The notes under the pieces were generated by a model. The model saw only the letters and a list, made by a program, of their open reading frames with translations, searched no databases and had not been told where the DNA came from. Positions 1 through 13,984 of a DNA stretch of 64,000 bases are shown piece by piece (position 1 is the stretch's first letter; each line of letters opens with the position of its first letter). The DNA comes from Marinobacter salsuginis (GTDB taxonomy: Bacteria > Pseudomonadota > Gammaproteobacteria > Pseudomonadales > Oleiphilaceae), in contig NZ_BGZH01000001.1 in NCBI RefSeq assembly GCF_009617755.1, positions 1,984,001 through 2,048,000 on the forward strand, given 5' to 3'. The translations under genes and the position numbers were made by a program.

Positions 1-2
1 CT

Positions 3-1361
3 TCCGGTCTGTTCCTGCCCAACCCCAATGGCGAACTGCCGCAGGATGCCTTCTCCGGCGACGCCAACTGGAACGAGTTTGAAAAAGAGGTGTTGCTGGC
101 CGGCTACAAGGTCAACCACAACATCAACGACAACTGGAATTTCCTGCAAAACTTCCGGTACACCGACGCGGAAGCGTTTCAGACCAACACCTACGGAACG
201 GGTCTCGCCGCAGATGGCAGGACTCTCTCCCGACAGGCCTATCTTACAGATGAAACGACCACCGGCTTCACCGTGGACAACCAGTTTTCGGGACGCTTTC
301 AGACCGGATCGGCCCGGCACAATATACTGGTGGGCCTGGATTACCTCAGTCTCGACTCAGACGTAATCTACGAGGATACCGCAGCCCCCGCCATCGATCT
401 GTTTGATCCGGACCACTACCAGATCACTCAAGACAACATAACTATAGAGAACACCGCACTGTCTTCTGACTTCAATATTCGCAAGAAGCAGCTTGGCATC
501 TATTTCCAGGACCAGATCGAACTGAACCGGTTCGTAATCATTGGCGGCGTCCGCTGGGATGATTTCACCGGTGAGGAAAAAGGCAGACAATACGGTGGCA
601 CGGTCGACAGGAAGCTTGACCAGGACAACGTTTCCACTCGCGCGGGCGTGATGTATCGGGGTGCCAACGGCCTCTCACCCTACATCAATTATGCCGAAAG
701 CTTTGAGCCACAAACCGGCAGTGACCGCAATGGCAATGAGTTTGATCCGTCGACAGGCGACCAGTGGGAACTGGGTTTGAAATACCAGTCCCAGGATCAG
801 CAAACATCAGCCAACCTTGCGTTTTACCAGATTACCAAGGACAACGTGCCGACTCGCGACCCCAACGGTGGCCCTTATGATCAGATCCAGGCCGGGGAAG
901 TACGTTCCCAGGGCATCGAACTAGAAGCCCGGGCACAACCCATCGACAGCCTGTTGGTGACCGCCAACTACACGCTGCAGGATGTTGAGGTCACCAAGGA
1001 CAATACCGGACTGAAAGGTCGAACGCCGGTCTGGGTACCCGAGCACCTTCTGTCTGTGTGGGCCGATTATGGCTTTTATGACGGACCTTTGAATGGCCTG
1101 GTTGCAGGCATTGGTGCCCGGTACATCGGCGAAGCTGAATACAACGCCGCCACCAATGAGGGGAAAGTACCAGATACAACACTGGTGGATATCGCCCTGC
1201 GTTATAGCCTCGGCCGAGTCTCCCACACGTTGCGAGGTACCGAACTGGGCCTGTCAGTTAACAACCTCACCGACGAGCGCTACTACAGCTGTTTCGACAG
1301 TTCCAACTGCTGGTTTGGGGAGGAGCGAACGGTAGAGGCGTCTGTTTCCTATCGCTTCTGA
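3..1361 (+). CDS. TonB-dependent siderophore receptor, C-terminal part (5' end outside window)
   Basis: The open frame enters from the window edge and runs to TGA at 1359-1361, giving about 452 residues of an outer-membrane beta-barrel receptor. Alternating polar and aromatic strands, NNLTDERYY-like wording near the end, a Cys pair (CFDSSNCWFG) just before the last strand and the terminal F in SYRF are typical of the FhuA/hydroxamate-siderophore receptor family. Such proteins bind Fe(III)-siderophores outside the cell and import them using TonB energy. The signal peptide and plug domain must lie upstream of base 1. An internal ATG at 90 is not the start, because the same frame continues upstream with receptor-like sequence. 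A terminator follows directly. The substrate cannot be fixed from this fragment. Confidence 0.9.
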   Translation, partial: SGLFLPNPNGELPQDAFSGDANWNEFEKEVLLAGYKVNHNINDNWNFLQNFRYTDAEAFQTNTYGTGLAADGRTLSRQAYLTDETTTGFTVDNQFSGRFQTGSARHNILVGLDYLSLDSDVIYEDTAAPAIDLFDPDHYQITQDNITIENTALSSDFNIRKKQLGIYFQDQIELNRFVIIGGVRWDDFTGEEKGRQYGGTVDRKLDQDNVSTRAGVMYRGANGLSPYINYAESFEPQTGSDRNGNEFDPSTGDQWELGLKYQSQDQQTSANLAFYQITKDNVPTRDPNGGPYDQIQAGEVRSQGIELEARAQPIDSLLVTANYTLQDVEVTKDNTGLKGRTPVWVPEHLLSVWADYGFYDGPLNGLVAGIGARYIGEAEYNAATNEGKVPDTTLVDIALRYSLGRVSHTLRGTELGLSVNNLTDERYYSCFDSSNCWFGEERTVEASVSYRF

Positions 1362-1380
1362 GGTTCTGCGGCTCTGACTG

Positions 1381-1408
1381 AAAAGCCCCGCGTATGCGGG
1401 GCTTTTTT
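1381..1408. terminator. Bidirectional rho-independent terminator between receptor gene and glmS
   Basis: A perfect stem GCCCCGC/GCGGGGC with a GTAT loop is flanked by AAAA on the left and TTTTTT on the right, so it can end transcription from both sides. It sits between the receptor stop (1361) and the glmS stop (1408). Confidence 0.9.
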
Positions 1409-3240
1409 CATTCAACGGTAACGCTTTTCGCCAGATTGCGGGGCTGATCCACATCAGTACCCTTCAGCACCGCCACATGATAGGACAGCAACTGCAACGG
1501 AACGGTGTAGACAATCGGGGCCGTAATCGGATGCACAGAAGGAATCTGCATCACGTGAAGGCCCTCTTCGGCTTTCACATCGGCCTTCTTATCCGCAAAG
1601 ACAAACAGCTCGCCGCCGCGGGCCCGCACTTCTTCGAGGTTGGACTTCAGCTTCTCAACCAGATCATTGTTGGGCGCGACGGTGACCACCGGCATTTCGC
1701 TGTCGACCAGGGCCAGAGGACCATGCTTCAGTTCACCGGCCGGATAGGCCTCGGCGTGAATGTAGGAGATTTCCTTGAGCTTGAGGGCACCTTCCAGGGC
1801 AACCGGGAACTGGGAACCGCGGCCCAGGAACAGGCTGTGGTTCTTGTCCATGAAGGCTTTGGACATCTCGGCAATCTCGGCATCCAGGGCCAGCACATCA
1901 CTGACCTGGCCAGGCAGCAGATGGATAGCCTCAACGATCTCTGCTTCCTGCTCTTCCGGCAGCCCGTTGTGACGAGCAAGAGCCAGGGTGAAAAGGAGCA
2001 GTGCGGTCAGTTGGGTGGTAAAGGCCTTGGTGGAGGCCACGCCGATTTCCGGTCCGGCCTGGGTCATGATCACCAGGTCGGATTCCCGCACCAGGGAACT
2101 GCCAGGCACGTTACAGATGGCCAGTGCCGCCCGGAAGCCGGCCTTCTTGGCCTGGCGCAGGGCCGCCAGGGTATCGGCGGTTTCGCCGGACTGGGAGATA
2201 CACAGGAACAGGGTGTCCTGCTGGATCACGTGCTTGCGGTAGCGAAACTCAGAGGCCACTTCCACTGAGCAGGCAATACCAGCCAACTCCTCAATCCAGT
2301 AACGAGCCACCATACCGGCATGGTAACTGGTGCCGCAGGCAATGATCTGTACGTGACGAACGTTCTCAAGCAGATTTGCTGCCTCGGTACCCAATGCCTG
2401 TTCCAGCACCCGGGTTTTGGTGACCCTGCCTTCCATGGTGGCCTTGATCACTTTGGGCTGCTCATAAATTTCCTTGAGCATGAAATGACGGTATTCGCCC
2501 TTGTCGGCCGAATCGGCGCCATGTTCGAAACGGGTTACTTCCCGCTCCACCGACTGACCCTCGCGATCGAGAACAGTGATGGCATCCTTGCGGATGTCCG
2601 CAATGTCCCCTTCTTCCAGGAACATGAAGCGATCGGTGACCGGCAGCAACGCGAGCTGGTCCGACGCGATGAAGTTCTCACCGATACCCACGCCGATCAC
2701 CAGGGGGCTGCCCTCACGGCACACGACCAGATGGTCCGGTTCATCGGCGTGAACAACGGCCAGGGCATAGGCGCCACGAAGACGGGCAATGGCGGCCCGT
2801 ACCGAATCATGGAGATTCCCCAGGGTCCGGTAGTTCTTCTCGATGAGGTGGGCAACGACTTCAGTATCAGTCTGAGAGGAAAACTCGAAACCGTCCGCCC
2901 GTAGCTCTTCGCGCAGCTCCTGATAGTTCTCGATAATGCCGTTATGGACGATCGCAAGCCGCTCGCCGGACATGTGAGGGTGGGCATTGATCTGGGAGGG
3001 CTCACCGTGGGTGGCCCAGCGGGTGTGCGCAATGCCCAGATGACCTGCAAGCGGGTTGGCTTTCATGGCGTCGCCGAGCGCGGCAACCTTGCCCACCTCC
3101 CGCGCTCGTTGAACCTTGTGATCACCACCGATCACGGCCATGCCCGCGGAGTCATACCCGCGATATTCCAGACGGCGCAGACCCTCAAGAAGGATGCCCT
3201 GAACGTCCCTTTCCGAAACCGCGCCTACAATTCCACACAT
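1408..3240 (-). CDS. glmS: Glutamine--fructose-6-phosphate aminotransferase (isomerizing)
   Basis: This 610-residue protein makes glucosamine-6-phosphate from fructose-6-phosphate and glutamine, the first step toward UDP-GlcNAc for peptidoglycan and LPS. It begins MCGIVGAV, where Cys2 is the N-terminal nucleophile of the glutaminase domain (about residues 1-240). The rest holds two SIS sugar-isomerase domains, with SQSGETADT near residue 347, and it ends in the conserved AKSVTVE tail. Length matches the family (E. coli 609). It lies 30 nt downstream of glmU on the same strand, the usual glmU-glmS operon downstream of the ATP synthase genes. A terminator abuts its stop codon. Confidence 0.98.
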   Translation of the reverse strand: MCGIVGAVSERDVQGILLEGLRRLEYRGYDSAGMAVIGGDHKVQRAREVGKVAALGDAMKANPLAGHLGIAHTRWATHGEPSQINAHPHMSGERLAIVHNGIIENYQELREELRADGFEFSSQTDTEVVAHLIEKNYRTLGNLHDSVRAAIARLRGAYALAVVHADEPDHLVVCREGSPLVIGVGIGENFIASDQLALLPVTDRFMFLEEGDIADIRKDAITVLDREGQSVEREVTRFEHGADSADKGEYRHFMLKEIYEQPKVIKATMEGRVTKTRVLEQALGTEAANLLENVRHVQIIACGTSYHAGMVARYWIEELAGIACSVEVASEFRYRKHVIQQDTLFLCISQSGETADTLAALRQAKKAGFRAALAICNVPGSSLVRESDLVIMTQAGPEIGVASTKAFTTQLTALLLFTLALARHNGLPEEQEAEIVEAIHLLPGQVSDVLALDAEIAEMSKAFMDKNHSLFLGRGSQFPVALEGALKLKEISYIHAEAYPAGELKHGPLALVDSEMPVVTVAPNNDLVEKLKSNLEEVRARGGELFVFADKKADVKAEEGLHVMQIPSVHPITAPIVYTVPLQLLSYHVAVLKGTDVDQPRNLAKSVTVE

Positions 3241-3270
3241 GCTGCTCTACCTGTCTGTCGATCGTTTAAA

Positions 3271-4635
3271 TCAGTGTTTCTTCGGCTTTTCCCAACCGGA
3301 GATATTCCGCTGTCGGCCCCTGGCAACGGCCAGTTCGCTCGCGGCGACGTCCCGTGTAATGGTCGAGCCAGCACCAATGGTGGCCTCAGGCGCTACCGTG
3401 ACTGGCGCCACCAGCGAACAGTTGGAGCCCACGAAGACGCCGTCCCCTATAATCGTCTGGTACTTGTTCGCCCCATCATAATTGCAGGTGATGGTTCCTG
3501 CACCCACATTCACACGAGCACCGAGGGTGGCATCACCAACATAACTGAGGTGGCTGATTTTGCTCCCTTCACCAATTACGGATTTTTTCAGCTCTACGAA
3601 ATTGCCAACTTTTGTATTGGCGGCCAGTCGGTTACCGGGACGGAACCGGGCGTACGGTCCGATCTGCGCATTCTCCCCGATGGTGGAGCTCTCAATCACA
3701 CTGTAGGCCTTGATCTCCGTTCCGTCACCAATATGGGCATCCTTGATAACGCAGCCCGGGCCAACATGAACGCGATTTCCCAGCGTCACCTCGCCCTCGA
3801 ACACGGCGTTTACATCAATATACACATCACAACCAACCGAGAGATTACCCCGGACGTCGATTCGGGCCGGGTCGGCCAGGGTAGCTCCCTGCAGCATGAG
3901 TTCCTGCGATTGCTGGAGCTGGAACCAGCGTTCAAGCTCGGCCAGCTGAACGCGGTTGTTCACGCCCTGAACTTCCATGACATCCGCGGGTTGATTGGAA
4001 GCCACTTCCACAGAATCTTTAGCTGCCATGGCGATGATGTCAGTCAGGTAGTATTCCCCCTGAGCATTGTCGTTCGACAGTTGCGGCAACCAACGCTTCA
4101 AATGTGCAGCACTCACACCAAGAATCCCGGTGTTAACCTCCCGGATCGCCTGTTGATCGACACTGGCGTCTTTCTGCTCGACAATGCGAGTGACGTTGCC
4201 GTCGGCGTCCCGAACGATCCGGCCATAGCCCGTTGGATCGTCCATCGTAACCGTCAACAAACCCAAGCTATCGCCGCAAACATGATCCACCAGAATCGCG
4301 AGGGTCTGCTTCCGGATCAGTGGCACGTCGCCATACAGCACAAGCACACGGGCGTCGTCCGGTAGATGATCCAGAACCTGCATCACAGCATGGCCGGTAC
4401 CCAAGCGCTCACGCTGCTCCACCCAGTGTATGATGTCGTCGCTGATAGTCTGGCGAACCTGATCGGCACCATGCCCGATGACGGTATGGATCGTATCGGC
4501 ACCGAGTTCGTGTGCCGTATCGATTACGTGCTGAAGCATGGGTCGACCTGCGAGGGTGTGGAGAACCTTCGGTAATGTCGATTTCATGCGCGATCCCTGG
4601 CCGGCGGCCAGAATGACGACGTGTAGCGGGCTCAT
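3271..4635 (-). CDS. glmU: Bifunctional GlmU: glucosamine-1-phosphate acetyltransferase / GlcNAc-1-P uridyltransferase
   Basis: The 454-residue protein carries out the last two steps of UDP-GlcNAc synthesis in the cytoplasm. The N-terminal half is a nucleotidyltransferase with the pyrophosphorylase signature LAAGQGSRMKSTLPKVL. The C-terminal half is a left-handed beta-helix of hexapeptide repeats with acetyltransferase motifs such as RFRPGNRLAANTKVGNFVE and GAGTITCNYDGANK. Length fits E. coli GlmU (456). It precedes glmS by 30 nt and follows the atp operon, from which a strong terminator separates it, so it probably has its own promoter in the 4636-4680 stretch. Confidence 0.98.
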   Translation of the reverse strand: MSPLHVVILAAGQGSRMKSTLPKVLHTLAGRPMLQHVIDTAHELGADTIHTVIGHGADQVRQTISDDIIHWVEQRERLGTGHAVMQVLDHLPDDARVLVLYGDVPLIRKQTLAILVDHVCGDSLGLLTVTMDDPTGYGRIVRDADGNVTRIVEQKDASVDQQAIREVNTGILGVSAAHLKRWLPQLSNDNAQGEYYLTDIIAMAAKDSVEVASNQPADVMEVQGVNNRVQLAELERWFQLQQSQELMLQGATLADPARIDVRGNLSVGCDVYIDVNAVFEGEVTLGNRVHVGPGCVIKDAHIGDGTEIKAYSVIESSTIGENAQIGPYARFRPGNRLAANTKVGNFVELKKSVIGEGSKISHLSYVGDATLGARVNVGAGTITCNYDGANKYQTIIGDGVFVGSNCSLVAPVTVAPEATIGAGSTITRDVAASELAVARGRQRNISGWEKPKKH

Positions 4636-4681
4636 GGAAAAGTCAGGCTCCCGGAGTGTTGAGTCTCTGAATACTGAAAAT

Positions 4682-4753
4682 AAAAAAACCGCACCCTTCA
4701 GGGCCGGATGGCCAACGTAACACGTTGGTCTTCCAGCCGCTCAGGATGCGGCT
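4682..4753 (-). terminator. Terminator of the ATP synthase operon, nested hairpins
   Basis: Read on the minus strand after the atpC stop, an outer stem CCGCATCC/GGGTGCGG (one G-U pair) ends in seven T residues (4682-4688). It encloses a perfect hairpin CCAACGT-GTT-ACGTTGG (4712-4728). A competing hairpin AGCCGC/GCGGCT lies at 4735-4753. The set ends atp transcription before glmU. Confidence 0.8.
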
Positions 4754-4784
4754 TCGGTGTTCGGCAAACCCGAAACGGAAATGC

Positions 4785-5207
4785 TTATCGCATTTTGTTA
4801 CGCAGCTGCTGGATGGTACGAAGCTGAGCAACAGCTTCGGCCAGCTCTGCAGCGGCACGGGAGTACTCGAATTCACCGGTCTTGTTGGCAAGTGCTTTCT
4901 CGGCTTCTTTCTGAGCTTCGAGCGCGGCTGCTTCGTCCACATCCTTTGCACGAACCGCGGTATCCGCCAACAAAGTCACCAGATTGGGCTGAACTTCCAG
5001 ATACCCGCCGGACACGTAAAGAATCTCTTCTTCACCGCCCTGCTTGATGATCCGAATAGGGCCCGGCTTCAGCTGGGTCAGCAGCGGAGTGTGACCCGGG
5101 GCAATACCCAGGTCACCTTCAGAACCGGCTGCGATCAGCATTTCCACCAATCCGGAATAGATCTTTGTTTCGGCACTTACCACATCACAATGCACGGTCA
5201 TACCCAT
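4785..5207 (-). CDS. atpC: ATP synthase F1 epsilon subunit
   Basis: The 140-residue epsilon subunit of F1 couples the central stalk to the c-ring and inhibits ATP hydrolysis through its C-terminal helices. The N-terminal beta-sandwich opens with [19 protein letters not shown] and contains the family motif [20 protein letters not shown]. The C-terminal part is an Ala/Glu-rich helical hairpin ending in LRNKMR. It is the last gene of the operon, 47 nt after atpD, followed by the terminator at 4682-4753. Confidence 0.97.
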   Translation of the reverse strand: MGMTVHCDVVSAETKIYSGLVEMLIAAGSEGDLGIAPGHTPLLTQLKPGPIRIIKQGGEEEILYVSGGYLEVQPNLVTLLADTAVRAKDVDEAAALEAQKEAEKALANKTGEFEYSRAAAELAEAVAQLRTIQQLRNKMR

Positions 5208-5254
5208 GTCAGTTGCCTCTTTGATCGATCCGGAAACAAATGCGTCGGCTCAGA

Positions 5255-7568
<2,314 letters not shown>

Positions 7569-7643
7569 AACTCACTGCCTTCTCAAGTTAGACACTCGTT
7601 GCTACGAAAAGCGGCCCGCGACAGTTGCCGCAGGCCCGTTTTC

Positions 7644-9188
7644 TTACCAGCTCTGAGTGGTCTTGAATTTCTCAAGTGCAGCTTTGAGGCCGGCAGCGAT
7701 TTCGTCGTTGTAATCGCCTTTCTCGTTGATCTTGTCGAGGAGGTCTTTCTGCTCGGAGCGCATCCAGTCGAGCATCTGCGCTTCAAACTTCACTACCTTG
7801 TCGACATCAACGTCGTCCAGGAAGCCTTCGTTGGCTGCGAACAGAACCGTACCCATTTCAGCCACAGACATCGGGCTGTACTGGTTCTGCTTCATGAGTT
7901 CCGTTACACGCTGACCGTGCTCAAGCTGCTGACGGGTTGCTTCGTCGAGGTCGGAAGCAAACTGTGCGAAAGCGGCCAGTTCACGATACTGGGCCAGAGC
8001 CAGACGGATGTTACCGCCGAGCTTCTTCATGATCTTGGTCTGGGCGGAACCACCTACCCGGGATACGGAGATACCGGCGTTCATCGCCGGACGGATACCG
8101 GAGTTGAACAGGTTGGTTTCCAGGAAGATCTGACCGTCGGTAATGGAGATTACGTTGGTCGGTACGAACGCGGACACGTCACCAGCCTGGGTTTCGATGA
8201 TCGGCAGGGCGGTCAGGGAACCGGTCTTGCCTTTCACTTCACCACTGGTCAGCTGCTCAACGTAGTCAGCGTTTACACGGGACGCACGCTCCAGCAGACG
8301 GGAGTGCAGGTAGAATACGTCACCCGGGTAGGCTTCACGGCCTGGCGGACGACGCAGCAGCAGGGAGATCTGGCGGTAAGCCACGGCCTGCTTGGACAGA
8401 TCATCATAGATGATCAGGGCGTCTTCGCCACGGTCACGGAAGTATTCACCCATGGAAGTACCGGAGTACGGAGCCAGGAACTGCATCGCTGCAGGATCGG
8501 CGGCACCGGCGGCAACCACGATGGTGTGATCCATCGCGCCGTGCTCTTCCAGCTTGCGCACAACGGCAGCGATGGAAGACTGCTTCTGACCGACGGCAAC
8601 ATAGATACACTTGATGCCGGTGTCTTTCTGGTTAATGATCGCGTCGATGGCGACAGCGGTCTTACCGATCTGACGGTCACCGATGATCAGCTCACGCTGG
8701 CCGCGACCGATCGGCACCATGGTGTCGATTGCCTTCAGACCAGTCTGAACCGGCTCATCAACGGACTGACGTGCGATAACGCCCGGTGCAACCTTCTCGA
8801 CAGGAGAGGTCAGGTCGGTACCGAGGTCACCCTTGCCGTCGATGGGGTTACCCAGCGCGTCAACAACGCGGCCCATCAGTTCCGGACCAACCGGCACTTC
8901 CAGGATGCGACCGGTGCAACGAACTTTCTGGCCTTCAGCCAGATCTTCGTAGTCGCCCAGCACAACCGCACCAACGGAATCACGCTCCAGGTTCAGAGCC
9001 ATACCGAACGTGCCGTTGGCAAATTCAATCATCTCACCGTACATAACGTCGGCAAGACCGTGGATCAGCACGATACCGTCGGAAACCGACAGGATCGTAC
9101 CTTCGTTCTTTGCTTCGGAAGAGATATCGAGTTTTTCGATTCTCTTCTTGATGATGTCACTGATCTCGGATGGATTCAGTTGCTGCAT
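7644..9188 (-). CDS. atpA: ATP synthase F1 alpha subunit
   Basis: The 514-residue non-catalytic alpha subunit of F1 has the start [18 protein letters not shown], the P-loop GDRQIGKT, and the family signature [21 protein letters not shown]. The C-terminal helical domain follows, ending TTQSW. Length equals the usual 513-514 residues. It lies 28 nt downstream of atpH within the operon. Confidence 0.98.
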   Translation of the reverse strand: MQQLNPSEISDIIKKRIEKLDISSEAKNEGTILSVSDGIVLIHGLADVMYGEMIEFANGTFGMALNLERDSVGAVVLGDYEDLAEGQKVRCTGRILEVPVGPELMGRVVDALGNPIDGKGDLGTDLTSPVEKVAPGVIARQSVDEPVQTGLKAIDTMVPIGRGQRELIIGDRQIGKTAVAIDAIINQKDTGIKCIYVAVGQKQSSIAAVVRKLEEHGAMDHTIVVAAGAADPAAMQFLAPYSGTSMGEYFRDRGEDALIIYDDLSKQAVAYRQISLLLRRPPGREAYPGDVFYLHSRLLERASRVNADYVEQLTSGEVKGKTGSLTALPIIETQAGDVSAFVPTNVISITDGQIFLETNLFNSGIRPAMNAGISVSRVGGSAQTKIMKKLGGNIRLALAQYRELAAFAQFASDLDEATRQQLEHGQRVTELMKQNQYSPMSVAEMGTVLFAANEGFLDDVDVDKVVKFEAQMLDWMRSEQKDLLDKINEKGDYNDEIAAGLKAALEKFKTTQSW

Positions 9189-9216
9189 GCCAATATCCTC
9201 AAACCTTGTGCTGAAA

Positions 9217-9753
9217 TCAGGAGCCCAGAGCGTCGGCCAGCTTGGTCAGCTTTCCGCGTACAGATGCGTCAATGACCAGATCGCCGGTGCGAATAATCAC
9301 GCCGCCAATCAGAGACTTGTCCAATGACGCTGCGAGTGACACTTGCCGCTCGAGTTTCTTCGAAAGTGCCTGGGCGAGCTTCTGTTGCTGTTCGTCCGTC
9401 AGCTCGAAAGCCGCGGTGACATCGATATCAACAGTGCGCTCCAGATCAGCCCGGTACGTGTTGAAGAGCGCTGCAATCTCAGGAAGAAGAGTCAGCCGGC
9501 GGTTTTCAGCCAGTACAGCGAAAAAGTTGCGGACCTGATCGGTGACGCCCTCTTCGGCGACCTCCAGAATCAGCTCTGCCTTCTTCTGCTCTTCCAGACC
9601 CGGATTCGCGAGAAGCTGTCGAATGTCTTTGTTCGCGGTGACCTGCCCGGCAATTGTCAGCACCTGGGACCACTCAGCCAGCTGTTCATGCTCCTGAGCG
9701 GCACTAAATGCTGCCTTTGCGTAGGGACGGGCCAGCGTTCTCAGTTCTGCCAT
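9217..9753 (-). CDS. atpH: ATP synthase F1 delta subunit
   Basis: The 178-residue delta subunit links F1 to the peripheral stalk. The N-terminal segment [18 protein letters not shown] is the family opening. The C-terminal part contains the conserved [25 protein letters not shown] block. It is 15 nt downstream of atpF and 28 nt upstream of atpA, so it is very probably cotranscribed. Confidence 0.97.
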   Translation of the reverse strand: MAELRTLARPYAKAAFSAAQEHEQLAEWSQVLTIAGQVTANKDIRQLLANPGLEEQKKAELILEVAEEGVTDQVRNFFAVLAENRRLTLLPEIAALFNTYRADLERTVDIDVTAAFELTDEQQQKLAQALSKKLERQVSLAASLDKSLIGGVIIRTGDLVIDASVRGKLTKLADALGS

Positions 9754-9768
9754 GATGAACCTCGTCGT

Positions 9769-10239
9769 TTAAAGTTCTGCCGCCAGTTTTTCCAACATCT
9801 CGTTGTGCTTGGAGGCATCGACAGAGGTTTCCAGGATCTTCTCAGCACCGGCAACGGCAATGGTGGCAATTTCTGCACGCAAAGCGTCACGAGCCTGATT
9901 GCGCTCCTGTTCAATTTCGGCCTTGGCCTGCTCAATCAGCTTCTGGCCTTCCTTGCGGGCGTCATCCTTGGATGCTTCCACAATCTGGGCCGCGCGCTTG
10001 TTGGCCTGTTCAATCAGACCAGCAGCTTGCTGCTTGGCTTCACGCAGTTCCTGAGCTGACTTTTCCTGAGCCAGTTCCAGATCGCGCGCAGCGCGGTCTG
10101 AGGCAGCCAGTCCGTCAGCGATCTTCTTTTGACGCTCCTGCAGTGCGGCCATGATTGGCGGCCACACATATTTCATGCAGAAGACGACAAAGATAAAGAA
10201 CGCGATGGCTTGACCAATCATCGTCAAATTAATGTTCAC
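9769..10239 (-). CDS. atpF: ATP synthase Fo b subunit
   Basis: The 156-residue b subunit is the peripheral stalk. It starts [20 protein letters not shown], a single N-terminal membrane helix, followed by [24 protein letters not shown] and a long Ala/Glu/Lys/Gln-rich coiled coil that dimerises. Length equals E. coli b (156). Neighbours are atpE upstream (69 nt) and atpH downstream (15 nt). Confidence 0.97.
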   Translation of the reverse strand: MNINLTMIGQAIAFFIFVVFCMKYVWPPIMAALQERQKKIADGLAASDRAARDLELAQEKSAQELREAKQQAAGLIEQANKRAAQIVEASKDDARKEGQKLIEQAKAEIEQERNQARDALRAEIATIAVAGAEKILETSVDASKHNEMLEKLAAEL

Positions 10240-10308
10240 GTCTTCACCTCTCGCCTGTTTTGTTAAGAATCATCTGACCGGGGCGAAACCCCGGCTCTGG
10301 CGACTCGA

Positions 10309-10581
<273 letters not shown>

Positions 10582-10641
10582 TCAGTTAGGTTTTTCAGTT
10601 TAAGGGTTTAGGGTTTAGAACTACGGCTTAATGGTGTCCGA

Positions 10642-11932
<1,291 letters not shown>

Positions 11933-12009
11933 GTTCGTCCCGGAAGTACGGTGCTTTTCAGTCGATGTCGTTTAAAAAGTAAGCAAATACACCGATACGA
12001 GCGCCGCAG

Positions 12010-12038
12010 ATTATATGTGTTCAATGTGCACGAATCAA
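12010..12038 (-). promoter_or_regulatory. Sigma-70-type promoter of the atp operon
   Basis: On the minus strand, TTGATT (12033-12038) and TATAAT (12010-12015) are separated by exactly 17 nt. The -10 box is a perfect consensus and lies 78 nt before the atpI start. No other open frame occupies the 11933-12203 spacer. Confidence 0.8.
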
Positions 12039-12203
12039 CAAAACCGGGCGCGGGCTGATCCGTCAAACACGGCGGAATAACTGGGTTTCGGCAATTTCAG
12101 TCACAAATAGACGGCCGTTCAGATTTTCACCACTACATGTTGTGTGCGTGGCCAGATACGAACTTTCGTAGGGGGGCCGGAAGGCTTACAAAACCCCGAC
12201 GTT

Positions 12204-13091
12204 TTATTTGATATGGCCCAGAATACCGTCCAGCTCGTCCAGCGAGCTGTATTCAATGACCAGTTTGCCCTTACCGCGCTGGCCATGATCGATTGATACC
12301 CGGGCGCCCAATCGTTCGGCCAGATCATCCTGCAAGGCGCGAATGTTCGGATCCAGCGTTCCCTTTTTCCGGGATTTGCTGTCCGGGGTTTCCTGTTGCA
12401 CACGTCGAACAAGAGCCTCGGTCTGGCGTACAGATAGCGATTTTGCCACCACCTGTTTAGCCACCTGCATCTGCAGTTCCGGGGCGAGAGTCAGCATCGC
12501 GCGGCCGTGGCCCATCTCGAGATCACCATGCTCGAGCATGATACGAACGTCTTCCGACAAACCGATCAGTCGCAACAGGTTGGTAATTGTGGTGCGGGAT
12601 TTACCAACGGCCTCGGCAACCTGAGCCTGGGTCAGACCAAACTCATCCTGCAGGCGCTGGAGGGCGAAGGCTTCTTCGATCGGATTGAGATTTTCACGCT
12701 GGATGTTCTCGATCAGCGCCATGGCGATGGCGGCTTCATCGGGCACATCCCGGATGATCGCAGGAATGCTGTCCAGTTCTGCCATCTGGGTGGCACGCCA
12801 GCGACGCTCACCGGCGATCAGCTCGTAGCGACCTTCCGCGATCGGGCGAACGACCACCGGCTGCATCACGCCCTGCTGGCGAATGGAATCCGCCAGTTCC
12901 TGCAGGGCTGCAGGATCCATATCGCGCCTGGGCTGATACCGGCCACGCTGGATCAGATCAATGGGAACTTCGCGGAGCTCACCGTCGTGGTCTTTCAGCT
13001 CCTGGTCAAGATTGACCTTGGAGCCTGCCAGAAGGGCGCCCAGTCCACGCTCACCCAGTCCTCGTTTCTTCGCCGCCATGGTGTCAGTCAT
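12204..13091 (-). CDS. parB: Chromosome-partitioning protein ParB
   Basis: The 295-residue ParB binds parS sites near the origin, spreads as a CTP-dependent clamp and recruits SMC and ParA. Visible features are RGRYQPRRDMDPAALQELADSI, the CTP-binding motif GERRWRA, and a helix-turn-helix in LTQAQVAEAVGKSRTTITNLLRL. A C-terminal dimerisation domain ends LDELDGILGHIK. Its probable targets are the two parS sites inside recF at 36813 and 37452. It follows parA by 48 nt. An ATG four codons later (MAAKKRGLG, 13079) is an equally plausible start and matches pseudomonad homologues better. Confidence 0.97.
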   Translation of the reverse strand: MTDTMAAKKRGLGERGLGALLAGSKVNLDQELKDHDGELREVPIDLIQRGRYQPRRDMDPAALQELADSIRQQGVMQPVVVRPIAEGRYELIAGERRWRATQMAELDSIPAIIRDVPDEAAIAMALIENIQRENLNPIEEAFALQRLQDEFGLTQAQVAEAVGKSRTTITNLLRLIGLSEDVRIMLEHGDLEMGHGRAMLTLAPELQMQVAKQVVAKSLSVRQTEALVRRVQQETPDSKSRKKGTLDPNIRALQDDLAERLGARVSIDHGQRGKGKLVIEYSSLDELDGILGHIK

Positions 13092-13139
13092 TCTTCCCGT
13101 TGAAAATCGTTGTGCTTAAGTGAGTGACAGGGCGGTATG

Positions 13140-13934
13140 TTACACCGCAACCGGCGCGGATGTCTTTTTTGAACCGTGGCGGCGGACCATTTCACCGGCC
13201 AGCGCCAGATAGGCAATGGCACCCTTGGAGGCGCGGTCGTATTTCAGGGCCGGAACGCCGTAGCTGGGCGCTTCCGCCAGGCGAACATTGCGGGGAATCA
13301 CCGCTCGATACACCTTGTCGCCAAAGTACTCACTCAGCTGACCGGACACATCGAGAGTCAGACTGTTCCGGGGGTCGTACATGGTACGCAGAATGCCTTC
13401 CACCTGCAGATTCGGGTTCACCGTCTCCTGAATCTGCTCTACGGTGTTCATCAACGCTGCCAGCCCCTCCAGTGCGTAGTACTCGCATTGCATGGGGATC
13501 AGCACGGAGTCTGCGGCGGAGAGGGCATTCACCGTCAACAGGCTAAGTGAAGGTGGGCAATCAATCAGAATGTAATCGTAATTGTCGCGGACTGTATTCA
13601 GCGCCAGGCGCAGGCGATGTTCCCGGCCAATTTCGTTCATCAGCTCAACTTCGGCGGCTGTGAGATCGCCGTTGGCCGGCAGGATATCGAAACCGGACGC
13701 CTCGGCCGGAATAATAACATCGGCGGCGCTGGCGCGCTTGGTCAGCATGTCGTAGCCGGACAGTTCCAGAGCGTTTTTATCCACACCGCTGCCCATGGTC
13801 GCGTTACCCTGGGGGTCCATATCCACCAGCAGCACCCGGCGCTTGGTGGCGGCCAGGGAGGCAGCAAGGTTGACGCAGGTGGTGGTTTTGCCCACACCGC
13901 CTTTCTGATTGGTCACTGCAATCACGCGCGCCAT
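13140..13934 (-). CDS. parA: Chromosome-partitioning ATPase ParA (Soj family)
   Basis: The 264-residue deviant-Walker ATPase segregates origins together with ParB. It begins MARVIAVTNQKGGVGKTTT, containing the KGGVGKTT motif, followed by LLVDMDPQGNATMGSG and the later DCPPSLSLLTVNAL. An AAGGAGG ribosome-binding site precedes the ATG. Gene order mnmG-rsmG-parA-parB is the pseudomonad arrangement. Confidence 0.98.
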   Translation of the reverse strand: MARVIAVTNQKGGVGKTTTCVNLAASLAATKRRVLLVDMDPQGNATMGSGVDKNALELSGYDMLTKRASAADVIIPAEASGFDILPANGDLTAAEVELMNEIGREHRLRLALNTVRDNYDYILIDCPPSLSLLTVNALSAADSVLIPMQCEYYALEGLAALMNTVEQIQETVNPNLQVEGILRTMYDPRNSLTLDVSGQLSEYFGDKVYRAVIPRNVRLAEAPSYGVPALKYDRASKGAIAYLALAGEMVRRHGSKKTSAPVAV

Positions 13935-13984
13935 GTCCTGCCTCCTTGTTGATAGGTTAGCGGTATTGAAATTCGACTGCCGAA

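Noticed and set aside
2944..4365. Long open frame on the plus strand opposite glmS and glmU (473 codons)
   Set aside because: It is antisense to two fully conserved enzymes, and its product shows no coherent domain. GC-rich codon bias leaves the opposite strand open.
7599..9275. 558-codon plus-strand frame opposite atpA
   Set aside because: The same antisense effect: it spans the whole of atpA, whose protein is unmistakable.
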